From: Siphonodentalium dalli
Taxonomy: Eukaryota > Mollusca > Scaphopoda > Gadilida > Siphonodentaliidae
Assembly (NCBI GenBank): GCA_032622095.1
Contig: CP136069.1
Span: 101,088,278-101,152,277, forward strand
Length of the DNA stretch: 64,000 nucleotides
Direction of reading: 5' to 3'
The translations under genes and the position numbers were made by a program. Shown here in pieces: positions 1 through 11,049 of this stretch (positions within the stretch are counted from its first letter, which is position 1; every line of letters begins with the position of its first letter). The notes under the pieces are model-generated. The model was given only the letters and a program-made list of their open reading frames with translations. It had not been told where the DNA came from and did no database searches.

Positions 1-1830
1 TACTATCGACATCTGACTTACGCCGTGCCATATCTTGTGAACTCATTTACTATTGATCCCTTGATTGACTTTTATCCATACTGGTTATATATATAATTCC
101 CATCCATGTTAGTAATTCAGACATGATGCACTTGATATTCCCTAATATATTCCCCACCTGAGATAATTCTAATATTTTTATTTCTCATTGACGAGTGATT
201 ACAATATTTAATTTCTATAACCCTAGCAATTACCACCTATTTATATAGTCTTGGTGATATGACTTTTCCCATTGACGAGTGATCACTTGATTGAACTCTA
301 ATACAGTCATTACCCGCTTATATACCCCAATCTGGTATTTCTCATTGACCAGTGATTACTTTATTTATCCAATATATACCTCTTACTTGCGCTACATGTT
401 CCTTTAAATACCTGATAATTTAATGTTCACTGATTTAACTCAATTTGTTATACGGTATACCAGTTATAATCTCACTATCGCACCCAGTCAGGTTACGCCC
501 GTGCACCTGACTGTTTTTCCCTTTATTATGGCTTTAAATCCATGTGTGTCGTCACCGTGCATACGGTGCTCATGTCCATATTTTCCTCCTGCTTAACGCA
601 CGCCTTCTACAGAATCTATTAAGATGGATGTATTCGCATAATACCTACATCTTACTTAAGCCACACCATATCTTGGTAACTCATTTCCTATTGATCCCTT
701 TGTTGACTTTTATCTATTCTGGTATATATAATTCCCATCCATGTTAGTAATTCAAACATGATGCGATTGCATACCCTTATAATTTTATCACCGATACTTT
801 CTGTTTAATAATTTGTTCGTCCTCACCGACGAATGATTACTTGATTTACCAGTATCCATTTATGGATATCCTTCTAACTTGACTTTGCCAAGATCCTTAC
901 CTGCATATTTGATATAACTCATCGATACCATGTTTATGTTGGTAGTTAGCTGAGGTGCCTACATTTAACTCCTGTATCGCTTTCCTTTAAAAATCAATCC
1001 ACCAATGATTACTTGGTTAATTTTTCATGCTGTTCATATACATTTCCCATCCTTGTTAGTAATACAAACAAGATTTCCTTTAGGAACCCCTAATACAACA
1101 TTCCTATGATATCCTTAATAATACGACATTTCTCTTTGACGAGTGATTACACTATTAATGGTTTATCTATAGGTATCCATATTTACATTCTTTCGCCATC
1201 ACCATTACTTCGCGCATGGTGTGACTGTTCTATACCATGTTGTTTGCTGGCAGTAGCTGAGATGCCTACATTAAACTTTTTGTCACTTCAACGTATGAAG
1301 TAATTTACGAGTGATCACTTGATTTAAGTTTTAGAGTTACTGATTCTTTGCGTATTCTATCCCTTTTCTGTATTTAAACTTAAGGGACTTTCTATACCCC
1401 TAATACAATTTTCACCTAGTAATATAATCTAATTGCATGTTATCTCTCATCGACGAGTGATTACATTATTTAATCTCCATAGACCCTAATGCAATCATCA
1501 CCTATAATTATATCTTAGTTGAAATGTTTTTCTCTCATTTCGAATGATTACTTGATTTAACCCTATTACAACCATCACCTATTAATATATTCTAATAATT
1601 TGGTAATTCTCATTGACGAGTGATCATATCATTTAATTTTAATTGTCCCTAACACAGTCGTCACCTATAAATATATTATATATGATATTGTTTTCTCTTC
1701 GACGAGTGATTAAATCATTTCACCCTGATACAGATATCGCCCATAGGTATATTCCAATATGGTATTTCTCACTGACGGGTGATTACTTTATTTCATCCGA
1801 CTTACACCTTGTACATTAGCTATATGTTTA
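1..1830. repeat. AT-rich region with dispersed GACGAGTGATTAC-like motif
   Basis: The stretch contains repeated short blocks of the form (T/C)TCATTGACGAGTGATYAC. I see them near 190, 271, 340, 824, 1000, 1137, 1305, 1450, 1538, 1614, 1699 and 1772. Spacing is irregular, about 65 to 480 bp and often 80-150. Each motif contains a short imperfect palindrome (CTCATTGACGAG) and is usually followed by a T-rich run and text like CCCTAATACA. A longer direct repeat is also present: about 110 bp at 16-125 recurs at 651-762 with moderate divergence. No coding frame is convincing; the small open frames here are chance. It may be an old satellite or the non-coding part of the neighbouring DIRS-like element. 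Confidence 0.6.
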
Positions 1831-2120
1831 TATGTTATACGTGTCCGCTCAAGGTATTCTCTAAATTGCGTTCAGCACCCTTCGAAATGGCTAAAGGGCG
1901 TGTTTTGCCACGCCCTCGCGTTGCCCTTGTTTTGTTTTGTTTTTTGTTGGTCTTTTTCCAATGAACGGTCGCCGCTTGTCCGGTTGTCTTGCTCACTCGT
2001 CCGCCGTGTATTGCTTCTCCCCTTAACATCAACGCCCACTTTTCGCGGGCGTCACACCCCCTCGGTTCCTAGACGCCCCTCCCCCTTTTGGTTGCCTGCA
2101 TTCCGTTCTCGGACTGCCCT

Positions 2121-2158
2121 CCCGTCCTTCCGTCCGTCCACCCGTCCGTCCGTCCATC
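2121..2158. repeat. (CCGT)n microsatellite in a pyrimidine-rich tract
   Basis: Imperfect CCGT/CCAT tetranucleotide repeats lie inside a strongly pyrimidine-rich segment (about 1,900-2,250). The overlapping open frames on both strands come from this low-complexity composition and are not credible genes. Confidence 0.7.
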
Positions 2159-2159
2159 A

Positions 2160-3880
2160 GCAATTGTTTGTTTTTCAATTTTCTTTGACTGTCCCGTTCT
2201 GTCTGTCTGTCCGTTCGTCCTTCCCGTACTTGTCGGTATCGCACCTTGCCCCTTTTCGTCGGCGGAGTTCGCCGATGTTTTTGTTGGTGAAATTTGGAGG
2301 TAACCGGCTTTGACATTCGTCTTCAAGCTAAACTAATAGTGTGGGGGCGTTTACATAGGTTATTAGCTGACTATGTAAGTGCGTTTATAAAGAGCGATTA
2401 CTTTATTATAGCAGGCACACAATCATTCGCCATTCCTACTCACTGACGAGTAGTCTCGGGGTTCAGATTAATTCTCAATACTTCAGCGATTGCATGGGCT
2501 TATACTTAGTCCCAGTTGGGTCATATTAGACTGTGCTCATATCTGCCTCATGGTCCCCGCTAATACTCATCGACGAGTAGTCCACTATTCGGAGCGGTTC
2601 TTTGACATTGTCGTGAGCGTTACCCCATCCACTAGCATGACATTTTCTTAACTCAATGTGCTTCTGGCGATGGAATTTTGGACCCGGAGATAAAAACTCC
2701 GCCACCCTGGAATTCATGGAACATTTCTGCACCGGGCTAATTAAATAATCCATTCATTCATTAATAAAGGGCGTCTCATTTCTTCGTTTCTTTGTTGATT
2801 ACGACGACGACAACAACAGCACCAACCACATTTTATATAACTCTATGTGCTTGCATACTTTGAACACTGTGTACACCCGGCGTTAGAAAGAATATACTCA
2901 TCGCCGAGTTGTCCTTACACTGCGATAATTAATTCTCTCCGACATAGCATGAGTAATTATTAGTTAGCCCAATGGCTACCTCTTGACTTCTCTCGTCACC
3001 ATAACGCCCGCTGTGGACTATACTGGAATACAACCAACATTTTCGATTCGTGAGCCCCCATTGTTATGTACCCACCACTACGCATACGACACCCGTACCA
3101 CCACAGTATTCCTCTGTCGGAACGCGGCCTGCCCATATATTTCACCGTCGATTCCTCTGTGAATGTGGCAACTTGCTATCCGTTCACATTGCCAATTCAA
3201 TCAACTGCACCAATGGACCGGTAACGTAAATACCTTTCATTATTCTTTGGCCGCCACCTCCATTCAATCCCGAATTCGTCTATTAAATCAATTACTTCCT
3301 TACCATATTTCTTTATTCAATTATCTTGCATTTGAAGATTCCTCACTACCTGATTGTGCAAATATGAGAAATTTCTTAGCTGTACCGTCATCCATCCGCG
3401 AGACGATTCGGGATTCCTTTGCCTAACTCTTCCACATAACGATACGTGCTAGCCAGCAATGGAACCACACAGACTCGGCTTTTACGTATATATCTATATC
3501 TCTATACAAACTTAGGACTAACTCGGGGGTGGGGTGTCCGGTGGTATGTATGTCTATTCAACTTGTTTTTGGTGTCAGGTTGCTTTGCCATTACTTATTA
3601 TTTTTTTTCAGTGTCATAACATATGGGAGAGGGGGCACCCATAAGTGAGTCAGCACTTGGCCTCCAGTCCCTTTGTCTGTATCAACATTGTATGTGTTAT
3701 ATCTATCAGGTGCTTTATACCTTCGTCACATCCATTTGGTTCAGCCATCACGCCCGCTGTCCGCTACCCTTGGCCACTGAAACCGCACTCCACGCGCCTT
3801 GCTCCGCTATGGCTCTCCCAGCCATTGTCACCTTCGTACGCTAACCATTTCACTTTCTTTTCATTTCCTAGGTAATGCCA
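2160..3880. other. No supported gene; three further motif copies
   Basis: CGACGAGTAGTC-like variants of the upstream motif occur near 2443, 2568 and 2898, so the repeat region extends to about 2,900. An 87-codon open frame at 3163-3426 (+) shows no motif I recognise. Nothing else can be supported. Confidence 0.45.
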
Positions 3881-5080
3881 CGGGCACCCGCATGCCGCCC
3901 CGCATCAGACTGCGCCTCGCGGTGACCGCCGTCGCCGCCCCCGGGACCCACCGGCGGCCGGGTTTCGGATCGTCTCAGACTCTGACGGCAACCCGCTTCA
4001 CTCGGTGTCCGAGTGCCCTTCATCGGACAGCTCACATCGCAGCCACCTAGAGCCGATCGCCTTGTACCGCCTCCGCCGCATCAGTCGGCGCCTTCTTCAT
4101 GCAGTCGTCCTTCCATGCCATTACCAGCCTTCGGCGACGCGCCGCCGCCCGGATGCCACCGACAAACGTGCGATCTCTGCCTGGGGGCGGGGACCGGCCA
4201 GCTTTCACTGGATTAATGAACTATTTAATGACGTCAATTTCGATCATAGCTGGCCGGGCGCTTGGGCCCGCCCCCGCCAGTTTCGACCCAAGACGGCTTC
4301 GGCTCGCATGTGCCTCAGACGATTCGCCACCGCATTGCTCACGGCGAATACGTCCCCCTAGCTGCGCTCCTTCCGCCGCCCGGGGGTTCGCTCACAGCCG
4401 CACAGCCATTTCGTCTGCTTCCGTCTGGTCAACTGGGCATCCGATCCCGCGCATCGGCTTCGTTGATTGCGGACATCGTCAGTGGACGGACACGTTCTTC
4501 ACTTTCAGCTCGCTCCACCTTCAGTACCACCTGTCGGCGAACGTTCTCGCTCTATTACAGTACATGCAGGTGTTCCGCTGGGCCGCGTGAGATTTCGGGG
4601 GGTTAGGCTGGCGCGTTCCGACGTACAACTCCGGAACAAGCGCGCGCTTCGCCCATCGCTGTCGTGGGCCAACTTCGACAGTAGCTGGCTCTTGTGTCTC
4701 TCGCCAACCCTCCCCCACAGTACCACCAGCGCCCTCGTCTGCTCCTCGAGATCAGCCTCGTCAACCCGACAACCGACGTACACCAGTCTGTTTTGATTTC
4801 ACTGCCTGAGCGCGCTCTCGACCGTCGCACCGCTTCCGCCATGCTTGCTCCTTGTGTGACGCTCCATCTAATTCTAAACTCCACCCCCACCAGCCACCGC
4901 CCGCTACCCCTCGGCCCTTTCGGTCTGGCACACTCGCCGAGCGAACTCCTCCCGCTTAAGCTTTGGCTCGACTTGTATCCCCACCGCGCAATCGATCTTG
5001 TGGCTTGGTTCTTCCCCCCAGTTTCCAACTACATCACACTGGCCCCCGCTCCCCATCCGATGCTCGGACCCTCCTGTCTG
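3880..5080 (+). other. GC-rich, CpG-rich island upstream of DIRS-like RT
   Basis: Base composition shifts abruptly to C/G-rich, with many CCG, CGC and CG steps, in contrast to the AT-rich flanks. All three forward frames have overlapping long open stretches because stop codons are rare in such DNA. By position, directly 5' of a recognisable RT, this could be the decayed Gag-like part of the same DIRS-like element, but I see no diagnostic motif. Composition unlike both flanks suggests an inserted unit rather than host sequence. Confidence 0.4.
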
Positions 5081-5560
5081 CCTCGGTCGCCCCAACGTCG
5101 TCCGTGAATCACTCGCTAAAGCAAAAGCTATGGGTCGCGTGGCGGGTCCCGCCCCTGCCCCCGCTCCGGGTCTCCCCTCTTGGCTTGGCGCCTAATTCCT
5201 CACCCGGCGATTTCCGCCTTCTCCACAATCTTTCCTACCCATCTGGTTCCTCGCGCATAGACTTCATTACACCGGAATTCACGTCGGTCTCCTACTCGCG
5301 GTTTGATGACGCGGTTCACATCGTTCAGCACCTCGGTCGTGGGGCCCTTCTCGGAAAGGGAGACATTTTCTCCGCATACCGCGCCCTCTCCGTCCACCGT
5401 CCGCTTTCGACCAACTTGGGTTCCGGTTCGACGGCCAGTTCTACTTTGACTAGCCACTTCCGTTCGGATGTAGCATCTCCATCGTCCATCCACCGCTATC
5501 ATCTCGCTACCGCACCATATCGTCACGGACGCGCCTCCCTTGGGTGCCATGTGTGTACCG
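5080..5560 (+). pseudogene. DIRS-like reverse transcriptase fragment (decayed)
   Basis: Forward frames encode the N-terminal half of a reverse transcriptase of the type found with tyrosine-recombinase retrotransposons. Seen directly: a block VRESLAKAKAMGRVAGP near 5,097-5,150, then after a frame change near 5,190 FRLLHNLSYPSGSSRIDF (about 5,211-5,265), then SVSYSRFDDAVHIVQHLGRG and GDIFSAYRALSVH (about 5,353-5,400). These match the RT pattern F-R-L-I-H-N-L-S-Y-P followed by the first catalytic block, where K-x-D-I-x-S-A-F/Y-R is expected; here it reads GKGDIFSAYR. The palm YxDD motif, RNase H and recombinase are absent downstream; the sequence runs into the cassette at 5,682 instead. At least one frameshift and a 3' truncation are present, so this is a relic. 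Family assignment is from motif memory, not a search. Confidence 0.65.
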
Positions 5561-5681
5561 GCCCCTCTCCTTTCTCCCCTCTGGCCTGGCCCCCGATTTC
5601 TCGTCGATGGCGTGACTTCGTCATATGGCGGGGCCTGCTGGTCCGGATCTAACCACATCCATACATCACATTCATTCCACC

Positions 5682-5880
5682 GGATGCTGGGCCGACATAC
5701 CACCAGTATCTGTCGCTCGAGCCGTGTCCCATCGAGCACATCGCCGCCATTCACCATTCACATCTGCTCGAGTCGACTCCCATCGGGCTCATCACGTCCA
5801 TCTACCCAGATGCCTGGGCCGACACACCACCGGCATCTGCTGCTCGAGTCGAATCCCATCGAGCCTCACGTCGCATGGAA
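5682..5880 (+). repeat. Short tandem duplication (~128-bp unit)
   Basis: A unit beginning GATGCTGGGCCGACATACCA at about 5,682 recurs as GATGCCTGGGCCGACACACC at about 5,810. Both continue into a CTCGAGYCG...CCCATCGAG block. A more diverged pair of the same unit lies at about 6,930-7,060. The unit is therefore older than the 367-bp cassette that contains part of it. Confidence 0.7.
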
Positions 5881-6087
5881 GACCATCCGGACCGGCAGGC
5901 CCTCGTTCAACCTCTGTAATCGTTTAAATTATTAAACATGTGGCCATCTCCGCAAAAACACCACTGAGTCTCTCTCAATCCCAACAAACTTAGGAAACAA
6001 TGGGCTCTCAATATGGGGTGGGGGAGTCCCCTGAATTAGGCCCGGATACGTGGTAGATAATGTTTAGACAGTTGGGGTCTTGTATAA
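5721..6087 (+). repeat. 367-bp direct repeat cassette, copy 1
   Basis: Aligns without gaps to 7,721-8,087, exactly 2,000 bp downstream, with four mismatches over 367 bp. Homology stops sharply on both sides: left flank CTCGA versus GCTTA, right flank GAAGCC versus ATTTGT. The cassette starts GCCGTGTCCCATCGAGCACA and ends GGGGTCTTGTATAA. It carries no coding frame that I can defend. It could be a terminal or internal repeat of a retroelement, or the result of a local duplication. Confidence 0.9.
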
Positions 6088-7107
6088 GAAGCCACAAGGA
6101 ATCACCCTTGTGGCAATTTATACAAGCTCAACGTCTTCAATTAAGCGGCAAGTCGCGTTGGCTCCAATAAGCGTAGAATACCGGAGTGTGACTTCCGAGA
6201 GCTACAACATCACTGACAACTAAGGTCACTCATGCCAAATAGAGTTATCCGCTCCGAGCATGCGCAGAAAATATTGTCACTTCCGTCCATTCCAACTTTT
6301 GTCCACAGAGCGAGGACGTAAGATTTTCCCCGCCCTTCCACCCTACGGTGGCCAGGCCATCGGTTCTATCGGTCGTCCTTCTCCCGGCGGCCGCGCACGG
6401 TCGCGTGTCCCATTCTTGTCGCTGGTGGCTCGCCGCCACGCGCGGCGTTCATAACTCCCCTCGTTACCCCGTGGTACTCATCGCATCGGCGCGTCTCTTC
6501 TCGGTTCGTGTCTCTTCACCCCCGCTGGTGCTACCCCATCGCGACTGGTGCCTCTCTCCTGCCGCCCCCTCTTCCCCTCCGCTTCCGCTCTCCTCCCAGC
6601 GATGCTTCATCCGCCGCGGATGCTACTCCTCAGTTTCTGCGCCGCTTGTTGTTTCTGCTTCACCACCGCGTCCGCCTCAGTCGCCGCTTCCACCTCTCCC
6701 GCCGCCTATCCGTCACCGCCGTCAAGGCCCCAACCGCTGTCTCTAACCCACCCACCGCTCACACCACTCCCGCCGCCACATTGTTTTTGTTTTGTTTTTG
6801 CTTCACCCCTTGCCTCCCCCCCGCTGTTTCTGTTTTTAACCTGCTTCACCTTCGAGTCGCCGCTCAGGCTTCAGCCGCTGCTCCGGTCACCCACGCCGCC
6901 AACGCGTCACACGCTGGTTCTGTCTGGACCCACATTATCCGGCATCTGCTGCTCGTGCCGCATCACGTCGAGCTCTGCGATCCATGCTATCCGAAGACTG
7001 GGCCGTCACACCACCAGCTTTGCTGCTCGAGCCGCCTCCCGTCGAGCCCTGCATCCGCTGCTCTTGCTCGCCTGCTGCTATTGTTATCACCCGCTGCTCT
7101 TTCATAA
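6088..7107 (+). other. C-rich spacer between the two cassettes
   Basis: Begins with a short inverted repeat (GCCACAAGG...CCTTGTGGC near 6,091-6,115), which could form a hairpin. The rest is C/T-rich with many proline, serine and leucine codons in any forward frame. The open frames of 130-260 codons reflect composition; I see no protein domain. Confidence 0.5.
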
Positions 7108-7440
7108 CCGCTGCTTGTATCACCAGCTGCTTGTATCACCCGCTGCTTGTATCACCCGCTGCTTGTATCACCCGCTGCTTGTATCACCCGCTGCTTGTAT
7201 CACCCGCTGCTTGTATCACCCGCTGCTTGTATCACCCGCTGCTTGTATCATCCGCTGCTTGTATCACCCGCTGCTTGTATCACCCGCTGCTTGTATCACC
7301 CGCTACTCTGGTATCACCCGCTACTCCGGTATCACCCGCTAATCCGGTATCACCCGCTGCTCCTGTATCACCCGCTGCTCCTGTATCACCCGCTGCTCTT
7401 GCATCTCCCGCTGGCACTGCATCACCCGCTACTCACGGTT
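7108..7440 (+). repeat. 16-bp minisatellite (GCTGCTTGTATCACCC)n
   Basis: About a dozen nearly identical 16-bp units run from about 7,108 to 7,300, followed by 18-bp variants (CTACTCCGGTATCACCCG and CTGCTCCTGTATCACCCG) to about 7,440. Sixteen is not a multiple of three, so three units (48 bp) return to frame. All three forward frames stay open and each would encode the same 16-residue period containing YHPLLVSPAACITRCL in a different phase. The repeat explains the long overlapping open frames here; it is not evidence of a gene. Confidence 0.95.
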
Positions 7441-7670
7441 CGCCGCTGTTCACGCTTCGCTCGCTGTTCCCACTTCGCCCGTCGCTTCCGCTTCGCCCGT
7501 CGCTTCCGCTTCGTCCGTCGCTTCCGCTTCACCCATTGCTTACGGTACTTCCGCCGCTTACGCACCTTCCGCCGCTGACGCTCCACCCGCCGCTTCCGCT
7601 CCACCCGCAGCTTACGCTCCACCCGCCGCTTACGACCCGCCCGTCGCTTCCCATTACCCCCGCATGCGCT
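7440..7670 (+). repeat. 15/18-bp degenerate repeat (CTTCGCCCGTCGCTTCCG-type)
   Basis: Successive units of 15 or 18 bp share the core CCCGYCGCTTCCGCTYC. The complementary strand reads as an arginine/lysine-rich frame (repeated RKRR), an artefact of the same units. The array continues directly from the 16-bp minisatellite and ends just before the second cassette copy. Confidence 0.85.
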
Positions 7671-7720
7671 TCCCCAGCCGTATCTCACCCGCCCGCTGCC
7701 TCTGCCTCACCTACCGCTTA

Positions 7721-8087
7721 GCCGTGTCCCATCGAGCACATCACCGCCATTCACCATTCACATCTGCTCGAGTCGACTCCCATTGGGCTCATCACGTCCA
7801 TCTACCCAGATGCCTGGGCCGACACACCACCGGCATCTGCTGCTCGAGTCGAATCCCATCGAGCCTCACGTCGCATGGAAGACCATCTGGACCGGCAGGC
7901 CCTCATTCAACCTCTGTAATCGTTTAAATTATTAAACATGTGGCCATCTCCGCAAAAACACCACTGAGTCTCTCTCAATCCCAACAAACTTAGGAAACAA
8001 TGGGCTCTCAATATGGGGTGGGGGAGTCCCCTGAATTAGGCCCGGATACGTGGTAGATAATGTTTAGACAGTTGGGGTCTTGTATAA
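7721..8087 (+). repeat. 367-bp direct repeat cassette, copy 2
   Basis: Gap-free partner of 5,721-6,087. All four differences are CpG in copy 1 and TpG or CpA in copy 2, the signature of deamination of methylated cytosine. To its right follows AT-rich DNA that leads into a LINE/SINE-like tail. Confidence 0.9.
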
Positions 8088-8120
8088 ATTTGTGTATAAT
8101 TATTGTATCATATATATATT

Positions 8121-8196
8121 TATTGTTATTTATGTTGTAACATCGGCCCCGTGTGGGTGTAATTGTCAATAAACTTATCTTATCTTATCTTATACC
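8121..8196 (+). repeat. Retroposon 3' tail with (CTTAT)n end, copy 1
   Basis: The block TGTAACATCGGCCCCGTGTG followed by GGTGTAATTGTCAATAAACT ends in four CTTAT units (8,174-8,193). The same block occurs at 45,391-45,456. An AATAAA-like hexamer just before a short tandem tail is typical of LINE or SINE 3' ends. Only the tail is recognisable. Confidence 0.75.
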
Positions 8197-8217
8197 CATG
8201 ATTGTAATTATATAATC

Positions 8218-8500
8218 TTTTTTATTTCTGTTATTTGTAATTGCCATAGCTTATCACAAACCAAAAATCAACATTATGTCATTTGTAATTGGCATAGCTT
8301 ATCACAAAACAAAAATCAACATTATTGACATAATGTAATTGAAATTATTAACTACACCTTTTACCGGGCTCGGCCTCGGGGTCGGACTACAGCTCGACCT
8401 CGGGGTCGCACTACAACTTTTAATGTGTCCCAATAATTAACATTCTATAAATAGAACCCCCATGCGCCATATCAGCGCCCAGGCGAAACAAGAATTTATA
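8218..8500 (+). repeat. Dispersed repeat, copy 1 (partner at 34,060)
   Basis: Shares AACCAAAAATCAACATTAT, ACTACACCTTTTACCGG, CTCGGCCT and CTATAAATA(G/A)AACCCCC with 34,060-34,300, in the same order and orientation. Within copy 1 there is a small internal duplication (CATAGCTTATCACAAA twice, 40-60 bp apart). No coding frame is seen. Class unknown. Confidence 0.7.
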
Positions 8501-10500
8501 CATTAGTATACATATATACGTAATAATTTAAACTATTGAATTAATGGGGGAATGGATTTTTGTGAGTGGGATTTATTTTAAAAAGTAAACACATGACCTA
8601 TGATTTTTCTTGCATTTTCGTGATCAACTGGTGTCAATCTAGCCGGGCAAACATCACTGGAGTGGCTTAATTCAGTAAATTTGGCCGAAACGTTAACACT
8701 TTCGCCTATGGGAAACCATTCGGTGATTCCTATAAGGAAAATTAGAATTTTACGAAATTTCACGTTTGGATATTGATCTGGTATAAGAAATAGACCCGAT
8801 ACCAACAAAAAAGAAGGCTCACAACATCGAGACCATGCCGTTCTGAGGGGTTTCACGAATTCGCATTGCACCAAGCCTCGTGATTCGGTGCAATGCATGC
8901 AGCTATGTTGAACATTATATAATTGTGTAATTTTTATGCTGGACGTCTGGTGTATGTGATGTACATTAAAGTTGATTCCCCAAGATTTGTACACTTCTTA
9001 TAACCTCCATCATATACACGGAAAAACTTCTACTAGATTCGGAAAAACACGCTCTGCTAAAACATTTTAAAATATGCAATGACTGTGACTTCAGTACATT
9101 TCTTGATTCTCAATGTTTATAACCGTATGGGTTCGTAGTAAGGACCAGTAGAGAAAGAAGGATGGGTCTTTAAAGTATCGAACAAGTTGATAAAAATGAA
9201 ACACAAAACATAAACAAACAAAAAACACTTCCTTAAGTTTGACTGTGTATCAAAGCATCTGCACAGTATCAATAACGAAAACATGTGATTCATTGTAAGG
9301 CTATATATGTCATCGTGTAGATATTTGTCCAAAAAAAATGGGAGTGGGTGACTGAAAATACACCGTGTGGCTGCGTGTGGGGTAAACCTTTAAACTAATG
9401 TTGAGTCAGGCAAGATATATCCATTTTTTTAAAACCAAAATTGGGAGGTTAGAGTACACGGTAACTATGCAACTACTAAAGGTTCACTATGTCTAAGTAA
9501 CTGGCATTAATTACCCGGCATTACATTTTTTAAGTTTACAGAGCGTTAACCTCCATGGGACACGTGTGCGTACAATATACCAGTCAGCCCAATGCTCTTT
9601 TGCTTTTAATACCTCGTATTATAACCAGCTGCATTGATATGTGTGCATTGCACTGATACAGCTTTCCGAAAAGGCGCGGTTCCCTTTGATGTTGTAGTTC
9701 TTTCAAATGTGAGATAACATTTCTCAGAGCGAATCGTACATCCACGTTCTTTGAAAATCGGAAATACACTGATATCAGCAAACAAAGGTAAAGCCCCCTC
9801 ACCTGGAAAGTACCTATTCACACACAAAGGTGTTGAACATTTATACATTCTCCTGCCCCAGTAATATCTAAGGTAAATATCTACGTTAAGCGACGATTTG
9901 GTGTGGCTTAGAATGAAAACAGGCAGGTCGTTTGATGTGGCATTAGTTTAGTCCCGATTTATGAATTTACGATACTCCAACTCTCCAACCAACTATATTG
10001 ACGTGAACTGATATTGATATCACCATACATCCAAATTTGAAAACAAATTCAATAAAATTAAATTTCAATTTATTAACAACGATTTTTAACACAGAGATGT
10101 CATCTTAAATTTTGGAGTATTTAGCAGCTAGCTAATATCCTTTTACCAGTTTCACCCACTTACAAGAATGCCACTGCATAATAAACTAGCTTATCCATTA
10201 AAATATGGATAGTGCATTCGAAAGACTGATTTCGAAAAAAATATTTTGTCACGTTCCGATGATCAAAATAGATGTTAGAATACATATCCATGGAAATACT
10301 TGTAACAACAGTTTTCTTTTTCCGCATATAAGTGACACAAACGCTCTTTATTGTTACCATATCAGAAAAGTTTAACTGGAACGCTCTTTAGTATGGAGAT
10401 GGAATAAATTTTACTAGTTCAATGAATCTTTTCGAGACACATAGATTGCGTTTATAAGTATTTCATAATTATAGTTTTAAAGCTATTTATATCCACCGGA
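8500..10500. other. No supported gene
   Basis: AT-rich sequence with only short open frames (up to 138 codons on the minus strand at 8,578-8,994) that lack recognisable motifs. I see no RNA gene, tandem repeat or inverted repeat of note. Confidence 0.5.
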
Positions 10501-10560
10501 GTATGACAGATTAATTACTCGGTTTAATTTGATACCTGGAGATTATGGGTATTTTTTTAA

Positions 10561-11049
10561 TTTAAAGGTACTCAATCCGAACAGAGGGTCCCCATCTCAA
10601 CAGATTCCAACAACAACAATCCGATCAGAGGGTCCTATATTACTATTTCTTTGGCTTTGGGGGTAAAAAATATTTGATTCGAGTCGAGGAACACATCAAA
10701 CAAAGCTCAGAGTTATTAGATATTGATTTTTGAAATTTGTTATTTACTCGAGATGAGTACTAATAATTGCCTTCAACTGCCGTAATCTGCTCGGGATGTG
10801 TACACCAAAATCTATTCAAACAGACAAGGATGGATAACTCTAAAATCAAGTGGTAATAATAACGCAATTTTGACTGAGTTCTGGGCCAGAAAGTATTCCC
10901 GATAATGAAAAATAATAGATTTCTAAAATCGATATCTAACAAATCTGAGCTTTGATGGGTGACTTCCTCGACTCGAATCAAATATTTTTGACCCCCGAAG
11001 CCATTGAAATAGTAATTGAGAGGAGTTTTATCGGATTGAGTACCTTTAA
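10561..11049. mobile_element. Fold-back (inverted-repeat) element, ~490 bp
   Basis: The left arm starts TTTAAAGGTACTCAATCCGA at 10,561 and runs to about 10,735. The right arm (about 10,905-11,049) is its reverse complement, ending CGGATTGAGTACCTTTAA. Shared landmarks in opposite orientation are TCGAGTCGAGGA / TCCTCGACTCGA, ATATTTGATTCG / CGAATCAAATAT and GGCTTTGGGGGT / ACCCCCGAAGCC. The spacer is about 160 bp and has no transposase. Arms have diverged by substitutions and small indels. Likely a non-autonomous DNA transposon; target duplication not resolved. Confidence 0.7.

Noticed and set aside
4505-5107. Minus-strand frames opposite the GC-rich island
   Set aside because: Shadow frames in GC-rich DNA with no motif; the RT evidence is on the plus strand.
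7422-7688. Arg/Lys-rich minus-strand frame resembling a basic nuclear protein
   Set aside because: It is the reverse complement of a degenerate 15/18-bp repeat; the composition is fully explained by the array.
6348-7721. Long overlapping open frames of 130-264 codons on the plus strand
   Set aside because: They result from C-rich composition and the 16-bp and 18-bp repeats; all three frames are open at once and no domain is visible.
5721-8087. LTR pair of a short retrotransposon
   Set aside because: The repeats lack TG...CA ends, no TSD is visible outside them, no primer-binding site or polypurine tract is apparent, and the internal 1.6 kb has no coding; kept only as direct repeats.
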